Of a stretch of 64,000 nt of DNA, positions 21,891 through 35,204 are shown in pieces (the first letter of the stretch is position 1; each line of letters begins with the position of its first letter). The notes beneath the pieces were generated by a model, which had not been told where the DNA came from, searched no databases, and was given only the letters and a program-made list of their open reading frames with translations. Location: NCBI RefSeq assembly GCF_037975245.1, contig NC_092578.1:10646359-10710358 (forward strand). Direction: 5' to 3'. This stretch comes from Apostichopus japonicus. Lineage: Eukaryota > Echinodermata > Holothuroidea > Aspidochirotida > Stichopodidae. The position numbers and the translations under genes are program-made.

Positions 21891-23090
21891 CAGTGGCGTA
21901 GCTAGAGTGGGGCACGGGAGGGGCACGTGCCCCGGGTTTGGAGGGGGCGCTGAAATGGGAGAATGAGAGTTAAAAACAATAAGCACTTTCAGAAAAACAT
22001 GACAAAATTGACGTATGTCATCAGGCATGAATATTTTCCAGTTACTAATTAGAATCTGAATCTAGTTGTTTTATTGGCAGATTTATAGATTGTGATTTCT
22101 TTTCAGTCCATTTCGACCGCTTACTCTTTTTTTATACTGTTCTGTAATGACTACAATTGTTACGAAAATTTCATAGTATCAAAGAACAGAAACGCGTCCC
22201 CACCATTATCGGTGACTGATCTGCGCCCATGACTTTGATCATGATATTAACATAGTTGCTTTATAAAAATAAGTGATATGGGGGAGGGGATTAAGGGGAG
22301 TGGGTGGCACTGGGTGCCCCCCCCCCCCCCTCCCCTTTGAGAAATTTGTTCGTGCAACAACTTATGACGAATCATAAAGGATGAGAACGCACGTTGTCGT
22401 CATCATTGTACATACGGTTCATGCCTCTCCATCGAGTGCGGTTGGTAGGCTTTATGTATTTTATTACGCAGGCTGGTATTAGGCTATAGGCTAAATTTAG
22501 CTAATTGCATCTGCCAAACCAAGTAGCTGAATCAGTAGGCCTGAATGTTACTACGATTATAATCGAGTTAACGGAGCTGACGAGTATCAAGATCAAAAGA
22601 GCACTAACAAAATACCATGCAAAAAATATAAGTTTTTAACATTTTTCTCGTCACTGAAAGGGGGAGCAGTTGCTCCCACTGCTCCCCCCGTGACCCCCCC
22701 TGAACTTACTTGAAGCTAGCGAACAGGGTCAACCCACCCGATAGCAAAATTAGTACATAAATAAACCGAATTGAAGCTGGCGAACGTTGTACGGTATTTC
22801 TATTAGGCATTTGTTTAGAGTATTCAAAATCATACGAAGTTTGTATGGTGGAGTATAAGGATCGCGATATACAACAATTTCTCAAAGTGGCAAGGAAAAC
22901 GTGGTAAATATGACTGATTATAGGTCAATTTTAACCGAAATTTTTCAATATTTAGGTCATTCACAATCACAGGAAGATATGAATAGGAAATTCCGACTGT
23001 CGCACTCCAATTTTCCAACTATCGTCAGTTTTACCAAGGTTTGGGTGGGTGAGAAACCCCCCCCCCCCCTCTTGCGACGCCCCTGGCCTT
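21891..23090. other. transposon-like fragments without matched ends
   Basis: A CAGTGGCGTAGCTA left end starts at 21891, and a right-end-like GCGACGCCCCTG lies at about 23077-23088. Neither has a convincing partner or target duplication. G/C runs at 22270-22340 and 22660-22700 add to the MITE-like character. No coding potential is seen. Confidence 0.45.
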
Positions 23091-23714
23091 ACAACTTAGG
23101 ATAATGGTAAAGTTGTATGAAAAGTTGCGAACATCATAATCCAGTTTCAATAGTAAGAAAGTGAAATAATACTTATGTAGTTGTTAGGGGTAAAATGTCA
23201 ATATAGATCCATTCCGTCATAGCAGAGGTGAGATCATAGAAATTTGAAGATCAACAGCTCACCCAAAAGCGTCGACGTACACAATAAATGCACGTTAGGT
23301 AAAGAAGTGCCCAATTAATTTTCCAGACTGTAAGAAATTTTTAAATTAAACTTAAAAGAATAAAACATTGTGAGCCACTTCTAAGGGTAAACGTGCGCGG
23401 GATTGAAAACGAAACGGAATCTTTATCATGTTTCTGTTTACAAAAAAACTTGGTTTCACGAAGCAGGTTCTAACTGCGCGATCTGTACTGCTGAGACGTA
23501 ACACTGTCTATCTACGGAAGCATACTGCACCTTTAACAACGTTTCCAAGTTTTTAACTCAATAAATATACAACTCATAGGATGTAACCGGAGTTTAATCG
23601 ATCAGTATTATATTACCACTCGACTGTTTGTCCTTTGGCATTTCACTGGCAGTGACTCAGACGGGCGATAGCATATGGCTTGCCTAGCTACAAATTAACT
23701 GACTATACTACTAG

Positions 23715-25638
23715 CAGTGTTCGATTTTTCCGGTATCGCATCGCAAAATGCGATCCAAAACGACAAACTTGCGATACGTTTCCAAATCAGCATCGCACAT
23801 TGTGCCGATTTGTGCGATACAAATTCCTAGTCAGATTTGGGAGCAAACACTCAAACCTTAACTTACGAACTGTCGATCACAATGTAGAAGTTATAATTTA
23901 TTGAGTTTATACTCAATGTACAACTTATTCACTTGACCGTATAGCGAAAAAAAAACCTGAAAAAATAATATCCTACCATAGTTAAGTGTAAAGCAAATAG
24001 CCTAACCACCTCGGCGGTTACGAATCTCACGTAACTAAAAGGTTCCCTGGCAACGTGCCAAAAAAATGTTAACAAACAGGTGTTACACAGGGGATGAGCT
24101 CACAGCTGTTGGGAAGGTACCTGGGCAAATTCGCAGCACATGTACCGTGGTACAGTAGTTGGGTATAGGGTTAAACACTGCAGTTGTAAAAATTGTATGC
24201 ATAGTGCACGCTATTCATTGTTAGGCAGCCTAGAAACGGGGCTTTGCTGAACGTTGTTTGTTTCAAGGGCGTAGGAACTGGGGGGGGGGGGCTGGGGGGG
24301 GGAGCGCCAGCCCCCCCAGTGAAAAATATGGAGACCCCCCGCTTCGCAAGTCAGAAAACCCCTTTTTCATTTCCAAATGAGAACAAAATCTCATTAAGAG
24401 CACCAAATTGCATCTAAGGCCAGGTGAAAATGCAAAATTATTTACAAAATGGAGTGGGTTTTGAAGTGTGCTATATTGTACCAAATTGCATCTGAGGCCA
24501 CCTGGAAATGCAAAAAAAATCCAAAGGGGGAGGGAGACACCCCTCCCCTAAGACCCCTCCCCCAGGCCGGCCATCAGTCTTCAGCCCCCCCCCCCTCCAC
24601 TCAAACGTACCTTACTATGCCACTGGTTTGTTTCATAATATCGGAAGTTTTGTAAGTTGCACTTTTTAAAGATTGAAAGACAGATTAAATCTCTTTTCAT
24701 TTTATAACATAATATAGCAACTTCAACTTGTCATATTAAAATTTTCATCAGTTTCGTGACAATTTATATAAACAAGTTGTCAGTATTTTGCATCCTCAAC
24801 TGCGAATTTTTTCATCGCCAGACATCGCAAAAATGACAACAATTTTCGGGGGCTTTCGCCCCCAGGATCCCCATGAGGGGTTCTACCCCATGACCCCACC
24901 ATAGTCCTAAGACGGGCCCCTAGACACCACGCCTTTATGCTCGCACGTTACGCGTGCTAGGCAGGCGAACACCGGCGGGAAATCGGCAGTGTGTTCGCGG
25001 GAAATTGAACAAGGTTTTCCAACACTGCTGAACTGTGCAGTTACTGTATGCATCATGTTCAAGGTTTTCACGGAGGCCTTTGAGGAAATGAATGGTTAGT
25101 ACAGTGTATATATGCTGCACTAATGCTGTGTGTAGGCCAAGGTTCACGAAGGTCATTGGTTATATTCGCATGCCGTAGACGTTTTTTTAGATGTTACGGA
25201 GAGTCAGGTTTCCATGGATATTAATCGAAAATGAATCTGAGTTTAACTAACGCTAAAGAAATGGATCGTCATGGGCAGATTAACAAATCATTGCAAGTAT
25301 AAATAAGTACAGGTGGCTCTGCTGTTAAAAAGAAAAGTTCAATATCGGTTTGCTGTTATCGGCAATTAGGCAAAATTTTACCGATACCGATATGCTGCCG
25401 ATATTGCAAATATCGACCGATACCGATATTGAAAACGATTATCGTAGCAACACTAGTGTAAATAATAATAATAAACAAACATTTTCTAGTTAATACATTG
25501 ATCGCCAACATTTGGTCCGTTTTGTGGTAATTTCAAAACTGCTATTCAATATTGGGGAACTGCTATGCAACAAAAATATTGTATAGCAATTTTCGAAATT
25601 TGTTGCTATGCAATTTTTTGGCCATAAGTCGAACACTG
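23715..25638. mobile_element. hAT-type element G, 1.9 kb, non-autonomous
   Basis: The ends CAGTGTTCGA / TCGAACACTG are flanked by the perfect 8-bp duplication ACTACTAG (23707-23714 and 25639-25646). Subterminal sequence is rich in TATCGCATCGC and CGATACCGATA motifs, as often seen near hAT ends. A GGGGGC-tttc-GCCCCC hairpin lies at 24848-24863. No transposase frame. It hosts a further insertion at 24264-24625. Confidence 0.85.
24264..24625. mobile_element. hAT-type MITE E nested in G
   Basis: The left end is CAAGGGCGTAGGAACTGGGG and the right end TACTATGCCACTG. Perfect 8-bp target duplication GTTTGTTT at 24256-24263 and 24626-24633. An internal 30-bp motif (CCAAATTGCATCT...) occurs twice. Confidence 0.85.
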
Positions 25639-25646
25639 ACTACTAG

Positions 25647-28600
25647 TATAACCATAAAGTTATCGTTGTGCTAAGACTACAGTAGTAACTAGGCCGAGCC
25701 TATAGCCAAGTGCTAGGATAGGAAAGTAGAATTCAACTCATGTAATGGTGATAACAAACTTTGTTGGGACTGAGATGACAGTCTGCATTTGCTGTTTGCT
25801 TATACATGCATTCCTCATTTAGAAACCTAAGATGCAACACGACAGTCCTTGTACACTCAACGCAAATGACGATGAAGATGAAATGTTTGAGGGAAATGTA
25901 TGCATGCTTACACGTATGCAACAGAAATTTTACAGAGGAATACATTTTGGGAAGTTCTATCCAAAACCGTTTTGCGTGTTGACCTATTTTCCTAACACCT
26001 TGTTCTTCAAATTATACACAGCAATAATGGCATATTGGTTGTTTCTTTAATCGCGACGTACCTTTCAGTTAAAAAACTGCAGCAATATTTCGAAGATCTT
26101 TTACTGAGCTTCAGCTTTTGTAGACTTAAATTGCCATAAAATTGTTCAAGGAAATGTTTTACCTCAACATGATCAAGTCAGCTTGCGTGAGTCGTCGTTT
26201 TGGGTGTACAAGATGGCGCGAGCGACCTTCAAATATCTGTAAAGCGTACTGGTGTCAGCAGGCTTCTATGTTTAAGTCTCTGTGGGTGAGATCTGCAACT
26301 CCATGGGTTGCCATCTTGTGATATAATTGTCTAAAACATGCATACTAAATTCAGGAACAGATCTGGGTAGGAGGTGCCAATATCTGTCATTTGACTACAG
26401 TCGTGTGTGTGAATTTGAGGAAATTCTCGTAAATTATCACTAATTTAACACAAAAGGGTTAAGGCCCTTGTCTCACATTCCCAAGGTGATGAACTGTCGT
26501 GTGGTTGCATCCGCCGAACACCGGACAGTTTCTGTAACCATCGAATTCATTTTTCTGCTCTCAAGCAATTTAAAACTTCACCAGCATAGCTAAAGGAAAG
26601 GGTTTGTACAGTTGATTTGTATGTTCTCTCTATTTGTATTTATGTCGTATATATTATTTATTATATAAGTATGTCACATGTTGCATAACTTTTAGTCCTC
26701 AAATATAAAGTTGAAGAAGTGAGGTCATATTATAACATATATTTAGTGTTAAATTGCATGTAGATATAGCTCAGTTCATCATAGCTGCCTGCAAATGTGA
26801 GCAATTTTAGTATGCAATTAAAGGCATTAAGACTCGCCCCAAACCGCGTGCGGCCATCTGAAAAAGTTAACTTTCTGTTGCTTGCAAGTGACGTTTTGTT
26901 CGTGTCACTACAATGCAAACAGTAATGAAACGTGATACCTTGTTATCTTTAGCTGGACCTGAGATGTCCATCGCTGTATCGTTTATATACTGTGCTGTGG
27001 ATATCGACCGCAGCTGTATGTACTGACTGTACACTAGTGTCTAATTACCGACGGTAGCAAGCTGTGTGTATTTTCTGGGATCGATGGTGGTGTCCAACAC
27101 TTCTGTTACACTTCATTCGAAACTAGGTCAGATTACCGGCATGAGACGTTTCTTTTTGCGCAAGTCTTCACACCCTTTGCGGAGCCTAATCCCATCTACT
27201 CCTCTTTGCTCCTTAACTCTAGAGGGCTGTTTTCCCTATTTCCCTAATAGCATTGTATTCTTATTCAAATTCTGCAAGGAAAATGCCTTTTGCCGAGACC
27301 AAAGATAAAAGGGAATTTGATTTGGAATCAGGTGGTTTTGTACAAGTGAGTTGAGTGATTTGAGTTCGCGTTTTCCGACTCTTTGTGAAGTGAGCTGACA
27401 AATACTACACTTTATGCACTTCTCCTTGAAATCCCCTCATGACCAGAAAGCCAAATGGCTAACCCGTTGCCACATTGTACATTCAAATATTTAATGCAAC
27501 TCTACCGATAAGACTTACTATTTCAGAATTCACATTATCAGAAATGTTATTGCATTCATTTTGACCTGTTTACAAGGTTTTGATTTGTCTCTTGACTTTA
27601 AATGAACTTTGACCTTCAAAGATAGCAATAGGATTCTTTTACACATTAAGATGGATCAACTTAGCAAGAATCAACTTCACCCAACCTTTAATTCTAGAGT
27701 TATCATGTTTACGTTTCCACTTCTTACCTTTGTTGACAGTCAACTGACCTTAACAGAAAACAATAAAAATAATCATAATCATAATAATAATAATAATAAT
27801 AATATAACGCTAGTCATTTGGCAGAAACCATGCATCTGCTAGCTGTTGTAGAACCCACTAAGAACCTATGACAGGTACCTTTACCATCACAGTGTTTAAT
27901 ACTTCAAAAGTATCAGGAAAAATGACATTTGCTGCAAGTGTATGCTTTTATTTGTATACATTTTACTCTCAGAAATAATATCACCTACATCAATGTACAT
28001 AATATCGTTATATCTTCCAACAATCTCCTCACTACACTATTCTTACATGAAATCATTATTGTTTTATACAGTGTTGAAACTGTGCTAATTCTTCAAGTGC
28101 CAACTCACCCTTATTAACTCATTCTATTTGTCTTGTACAGTATTGATCATGTATATATCTTTAATTGTATTTAAAATCTGCTGTTATGTTTACTACAGTT
28201 TGAAAATTGATTTACCTGTTTGCTCGACCGTATGATGTAGCACTGAAAATTAAAAATGTATCCAATGTTCAAATGCATTTATTATCCTAATTTACTATTT
28301 AATTTCATTATGAAATGCTCAATAAGGATCTATTCTTATTTACAGTTTAATGGGGTTACTTAAAATTGATAAATACACTGACTTACTTGAAGGGAAGAGA
28401 AATTTATACATCTTTTTTTTCCAACATGTTGTGTTGTTAAACTGTTTTGAACTGTTATCGTAGTTTATAGAGGTATGATATGTCAAGGTACAACTGTAAG
28501 GGTGACATTCGTCTGCGCTCCTCTCACTGAAAATTAACTGAAAATATGTCCTCCTCCAAACGAGGTGCGCGACCGCCTACCATACTACAGTCGACCTCTA

Positions 28601-29320
28601 CAATTTTGCACCAACCATTCAAGCTTTTCTCAAAATGAAATTGCAAAGGATCCAACTACCCTGTACTGTTATTTACCTAGTGTATGTTAAGTTAAACATA
28701 AGTCACCCAGGCACCTTTCCATATTACTGAAACATTAACAAAAGTAAAAGTTATCGTCTTATTCTTCATTACGTGAAATAAAACTTGTCTGGTCTGTGAA
28801 ATCAACTGATTTGTAATGAGATTGTAGTTTCTGATAACATAGATAACTCACCAAAGTCAACTCACACAGCTTTGCAGTTAAGTAAATTCCACATATGATC
28901 AGACCGAGCGTGAGAATATATATGTGTGGTCAAGCAGCAAACCTGACATCCAAAACAAAAGGATTATTAGCAAAACCCTTAGTGGGAATAAAAACAACCT
29001 TTATGTCCTCGGTCACCCATGCACAAAAAAGGCATATGCCATCAACTTGTTGAGTTTGTTACACTCCATTTAATCTGGTTGGATCATGTGGGAATTTCTC
29101 TAGTCGTTTCGATTTGCATACCACTATGGCGAATACTATAGAGGTCTTGTAAAATTTCTAAGATAAAAGCTGAATTTCTTTTGAAATCCCTAACTGCCGC
29201 ATTCTGGATTATATCGAATGAAACTGGGCCGTCATCCCTGGTTACACGGTATGCCAGGACGTACAGTGGCTTATGACTGGCGCCGTACTAGCAACAAAAG
29301 GCTACAATGGGATCGTCACT
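25647..29320. other. non-coding; (AAT)n microsatellite at 27775-27803
   Basis: No exon, RNA gene or transposon end could be supported. A short AAT/AATC microsatellite is the only clear structure. Open frames here (for example 27066-27308) have no splice, motif or compositional support. Confidence 0.4.
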
Positions 29321-29323
29321 ATA

Positions 29324-29396
29324 CGACTGCATGCTCAGTTGGTATAGCGCTGGGCGTGTCATCCAGAGGACACTGGTTCGAATCCAGCTCTTTCCA
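29324..29396 (+). repeat. tRNA-derived SINE head / tRNA pseudogene
   Basis: A pol III box A-like ATGCTCAGTTGG (29331-29342) and a perfect box B GGTTCGAATCC (29375-29385) are spaced as in a tRNA. A D-stem of 3 bp, an anticodon stem (CTGGG/TCCAG) and a T stem (CTGG/CCAG) can form. The acceptor arms do not pair and position 33 is not T, so it is not a functional tRNA. Confidence 0.6.
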
Positions 29397-29399
29397 TTG

Positions 29400-32300
29400 C
29401 TTATAATTTCCCAGTCAGTTTTCCTTTGTTCATTCACTTTTAATGTTGAATTTTAGTTAGATATTGAAGGTTCCAAAAGTCAGCTTATGACTGAGGAGAA
29501 TCTAGTTGTAGCATTTAGCAATAATGAATGGTCTGTTCTGTTATCCGAATGTTCATATACTATGGCTAAGTGTTGTACACGCAGCATTTTCCTTCTTTCT
29601 CAGTTTATTTATGTATTTATTATATGTGGTGCGTTATTTGTCAAGGGGACGATTTAGCACCGACTTGTTATTTCATTTATTATTTCAGTTTCGTTGGAGT
29701 AGACAAAGTATGAGGATCCACAAGTTGCAGCAAAGAAGCCGTGACGCGAATTCCATCTATGACGAGCATTACAAGTTCATTCTTCGGAAGTAGACTTGTT
29801 ATAGAAGAGGCTGATGGTTGACACTTGTATTACACTTTTTGACTTATCTCCAGTTTATTTACGATCTTTTATTTTCGACATAGTTTTGTGTTTTCACATT
29901 TGAATTAAACTACTAATTAACCACTGTTCAGGTTTGTTTCGAATAAAATTCAAGAGAGCTACCTCACTGTTATTGTCGTTTACCGATAAACGCCTTTATA
30001 AAAACAAGGATAGAACCGTGCTCGAGATAGATTCCCCTACCTCATTCATTTGAAGCAATGCGTATCAATTTGCCTACCAATTCTTTTTTCCTCCGTAAAA
30101 GGTGATTGCTTGCTACAACAATTGATATAACTATAACACTGCACTTATAAGTCTAAACTTCAACCTTCCCCCCGAATTGTGTTCACGAATTTTTCAGACT
30201 ATCAACTCTACTAACATTATAAGAATTTGACCTCCACAAAGAAGAACATAATTCTTGTTTCATCAAGTTGGATCTGTATATCAAGTTTATCCGAGTTTTA
30301 TGTTTTGAGTTACGGCATGTTTACAAACCTTTATTAAATTTAAAATGAAGTTTCCCCTCCATAAAACACAAGAGGATTCTTAACAAGAATGCGAAACTCA
30401 TTGAGGTTTCGCTGGCTTCATTGCACTAGACTTCTGCTTGTTACACCAGAAATAGCTGTTACAATATAAATGGCCCGAAACACTATGTTAATATACAATT
30501 ACACTATGGCATGGTAAACATCAGTCAGTCTACTGTGCGTGACAATACACACCTCCACCAAAAACAATAGGGTCTTGTACTCAATGTCATGCATCCACAT
30601 ACATAGTATGAGAAATATCAACGATTTCCATCGTTTGTTATAATGTAAAAGGCTTTTCAGAGTTTGACCTCTGGTGACCTCAAATGAGGTTTGACCTAAC
30701 AAGCAACAGGATTCTTGTACTCAATATGACAAATACATGCACCATTTAGCCTATGAAAAGTGTCTAAGACTTCTGCCATGAGAAATCAAGTTTTCAAGGT
30801 TTTCAGGCCTGACAAATGTTTATAAATGTACTCGCTATCTGGCGACCGTGACTTAAAGTCTACTTGCCAATACGCAAAATTCACTCGCCACTTTGACTGC
30901 TGTTCAAATCTCCATAGTACAGATCTACAAAATCAATACTTTCTATGAACAAAGGTTATAGTTGGGCAGAAACATGGTGCTACGTACTTGCAAATGGAAA
31001 ATTATGTTTCTATGCAGTATAAAATTTAAACTTTTTTCCACCAAAAGTAAGTGAAGAACAAATAAACATGACGCATCATCATAAATAAGCAATTAGGCCC
31101 ATGGTTGTGTCTCAACCAAATACAAATAAAACATCTGCAAAATACCTACGAAGATAGCTTGGCTTCTGTTACATATAAAGGGCTTCTCTAGAACGTGGCA
31201 TATACTAAATAGTAGCTACTGTAGGTGTGCGCGAGTCTTTGGCCCATACAGTACCTAACTGCTACTTTGAACCGCTACTCGATAAGCGTGATTCTTTACA
31301 TTATCCCAATTATTTATCTTGTTTTTAGCTGCAGATTGGGGCGAAAAAATATCGCCATTACTCCATTACACTACCTAAATCAAAGCGATCTTTTACGCAA
31401 TGAAAACCAAACGGTTGAAAGAGCATCTATCTTTCACTTGCAACTAGGTTGCGTGAAAATCTTTGCCAAGAAACTATCAGCAATAACAATTGTATATTTT
31501 GCAAAATATGACTGACGTCATGTAGGAAATGCCTTAACAAATAACTAAGGAGCTGTTTGGCCACCATAAGTGGTATTCTGACACGAAACATTTTTCCTTC
31601 AGGTTTTTGTGTTAACAAATCCAATTGTACCCTACTCAGATGGGGATGACCAATGTTTATTGTTAGTAGTCTATACCGGGGCTGCTAGTACTGTACTCCT
31701 CTGTATGGGTATGCCTGCTCATAACCAAGCCGTGGTGATATCGATGTTTAAACACTTTTTTTAATTACTTGAGGAACTAATATATGAACCCAACATATTT
31801 ACAAATGCCTGTAAAGGCATATTACTTAATTTGTTAGTTTAAACCACTCCCTGTAATAAATTGTTATTTTAGATTTTAAAGGATGCTTTTGATGCTTTTT
31901 GTTTACGACTTCTGAATTCAGATCCTACGGATGCCCATAAGGTAATTTCCAATTGCCAACAACCTCTCCTATTCTTATGAGGCGTAATGCAAATGTTATC
32001 GAATAGGCTGGTCGGTGGGAGACAAGGTAGATTTTTACACAGGTCTCCACAATTTGGCCCCTGGTGACCCCCAAATGACTTTGAACTCCACACAAACAAT
32101 AGGGTTCTCCTACTCACGAAATATGAGATTGGTCCAAGCTTCCCTTCTTGAGATATTGTGTTTACAAGCAAGGCGACACACACAAACACACACGCAACAC
32201 CCATACACACACACACGCCATCATGAATGCAAAGGTAACGATTATCATCGAAACCAAAAATTATTAAAATTATGACAGTTTAAGAGCCAGAGAATTCAAT

Positions 32301-35071
32301 ATAGAGGATATACCAACCAAAAATACATTACATTTACTTCTTACATAAAGAATACCCATAATTCTTCCTTGTAAAAACAAACAATGACAAATATAGAATG
32401 TTGTATGTACACTGATAAATATTCTACACATGAAGTAGTAGCAATAGTATTGCCACTCTACAATACTATATAAAACTATGCACATAAAGAGGGTCCTAGA
32501 ATTCTATATCATGCTTTTTATCAGTAATATGTATTTGGAGGAGACAGTTCCATACAAAGAAAAGTTAGTGATCTACATAAATCAAATGGCAACAAGCATG
32601 TCTTGTTATGAGTTAAAATTCCCAACCAAATAGGTCAATATTATCATAAATATCTCTTAATTTCCATTTCAATAGCCTTTCAGCTATTGCATAAACATGT
32701 TTAATTGTTTCTTTGATCTCAAGTTTGCATTCTTGGTTGAGGTACCATAGCATGTAGGTCATTGCAAATATGAATACTCAGAAATTCTTTGTCCCATTGG
32801 ATATACAATAATGAGTTCAGAGTTGGCACTTCACTCAAATCAAACAATGCTGATACATAGCTCCATAATCCAGCCTCATGATCAATTTTTATTACATAAT
32901 AAATCAAATGTAGCAGCGACATGACCTAGAGCAAAGTTTTCATGATACCTGCAACAAGACACTACTTTACTTGTAGACTTGCTAAACCAAGTTATCCCCA
33001 CCTTGGACACCTGCAGACACCACCAACAGCTACCTGCCTGACACTGTGTTCTCTACTGGGCCCTGAGGTGATCATGTGGAATGAGAAGGCCAGGGGGAGG
33101 TGGAGTTGCCATGTCCAAATTTGACATGGGCATATGTTAGGGTAGACTGTTCAGTCACTCTGAAAGAACAAAGACAAGCAACATTTGAAACTGAACACAT
33201 GACAGAATATGAAAAAAAAGAAAGAACAGCCAACTGACTTTAAATAGGGATTCCTTCCCACATTTTTTATGAAAATATTCATCAGTAGCACATCCAAAGT
33301 ACATTTTTAAGTGTTGACTATTATTGACTTTAAGTGATTCGCAAGGTTTCCGTACTAATGAGGATTATTTCAAAAATATTTGGCCCAGTTGAAGCGATCT
33401 AGTGACTGTAAAATTCAAACAAAATGATCCCTGTTCCTGTGCCAAAACATTAAACCGTACCTTGTGCGAGCAGATGTCTTGACATCAATATGGAGCCTAT
33501 GCACTACACAGAATATTTGCACAAAACTCAATGCAAGGGAAGCAACTAATGACTCAATATTATTTGTGAAATGGGTCATTCAAACAGCTCTCTCTGCTGC
33601 GGAGAGTGAGACAGACATTACCAAATGATGCTGGGCATGGCTAGTTGCATAAAATACATGCCCAGCATATACAGGGTAGCCAGTACAGTTATAGTACAGT
33701 TATGAACAGAAAACTCAATCCATCTGTCAGCATATGCGCCCCATTGATGTATTCATATCAGCATAAACAATATCCACACGTCACTTGCATTGCTTCCCCC
33801 TTTGCCAGCAAGGAATCAATGAGGAAATAAGTAAAGAAACCAAAATGATATACCCACAATTAAGGAGGGCTAGTCCACAGAAAGCCCTGGGCCTTACCTG
33901 TGCCCAGTAGGTTTCCAGGTGGGACCCATGTATAAAGCAGCACGGAACACATTGCAGCAACCAAGGCTGTAGTAGGCTCATTTTGGGCGTGGAACTGCAC
34001 TGCACATCAGAGATATCATCACCCAAACAGTCTAAGAATTCAACCATAGCTACCATACAACAGTGTTATTGAAGAGTGGATAAAGGTGGTTCCACTACAA
34101 CCTATGACACCTAGCATCTGGGACTTGGTTATACAGTAGGTTGAAACCCTGGCCAGCTAATATAAGATAGGGTTTTTAATCCAGGAGACATCCTGTCCTT
34201 GTGATGTGATGTGTGGGTTTTTATATTTGGCTTCGCAAAACATGCACATGTAGCCGCTCTGTTTAGTGCCATAAAATAACTGCCTTCCAATATCATTTTA
34301 TCATTATCTTGTTGGCAGTTCCAATTCTTTGAGATGTGGAAAAAATATTAAGGTAGATAGCTAACATCAAGAAACTTGAGCATGCCAAGGGAAATTGATA
34401 AACCATCTTTGCTCATTTCTCTGTAATATTTTAGTCATTCTTGTTTGTTTTTCAATTTGATATGACCTCTGTACTGAAATACCAGAGACAAGTGAAGTTA
34501 AATTTATGGTTTTTTCAATGCTCCTAGTCGGTTTTAAAGCAGACTACTTCACACAAACTTAATCTCTTTAATTGACTTTTATGAAATAAAGTTTTGTCCC
34601 CTTTGCATCAACTGCAAGGCATGTTATGTGCTAAACTACATAAAGGGATAATGACCTATTTCCCTTCAAATAAACAATCCAAATGAACTGTCAATGCGGC
34701 TTAATATAGTTTCAATTATAACATTGAAATAACCTTCAATGACTAAATGTTACCTGTGTTATTATATCAATTTAACATAAAACTTTTCCCATGTAATGTG
34801 CAACCTTGAATGATTTTCATATGAGCTTCCTTCAGTGTGCATTATCAATCAATAGGAAGACAGAAACTGGCAATGATAGAGAGGTCACGTTATGGGACAA
34901 GGTAACCATAACTGAAAGAATTCACATGACAACCAAATGTTTCAAGGGATCTAGGCATGCACATCAAGTTATGAAACATGATGAAACATGACAACTATAG
35001 GGTCCCTCCACTTGTTGTATCAATCTAAGTATTCAATTTGATCACATAACATTACCTAGTAAAGCTGATTA
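29400..35071. other. non-coding; scattered degenerate satellite monomers and a (CA)n tract
   Basis: Single degenerate monomers of the TGACCT-type repeat lie near 30600-30760 and 32030-32170, the latter running into a (CA)n tract at 32175-32218. A perfect 12-bp inverted repeat ATGCTGGGCATG / CATGCCCAGCAT occurs at 33628-33639 and 33657-33668. No exon was supported. Confidence 0.45.
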
Positions 35072-35204
35072 CTATCTTGTGGTATGACTTTTCTTTATGC
35101 TGACATCAGGAAAACGTGACCTCCATACTTGCACATCTTCATCTGAAATCTGTTTACAGAAAGAGACATCCAGAAACACCAACTTCTGACACCTTGACAA
35201 AAGT
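35072..35204 (-). CDS. FBXL4: FBXL4-like terminal exon
   Basis: Acceptor TTTTTCATTGCAG, phase 2 entry, stop TAG at 35072-35074. It encodes the last LRR (LLSRCQKLVFLDVSFC) and the C-terminal SIKKSHTTR tail typical of FBXL4. Confidence 0.92.

Noticed and set aside
29324-29396. Functional tRNA gene
   Set aside because: Acceptor arms do not pair and position 33 is not T; best seen as SINE or pseudogene.
33628-33668. 12-bp perfect inverted repeat as a possible terminator or regulatory RNA
   Set aside because: Isolated hairpin without neighbouring gene or U tract; could be chance in 64 kb.
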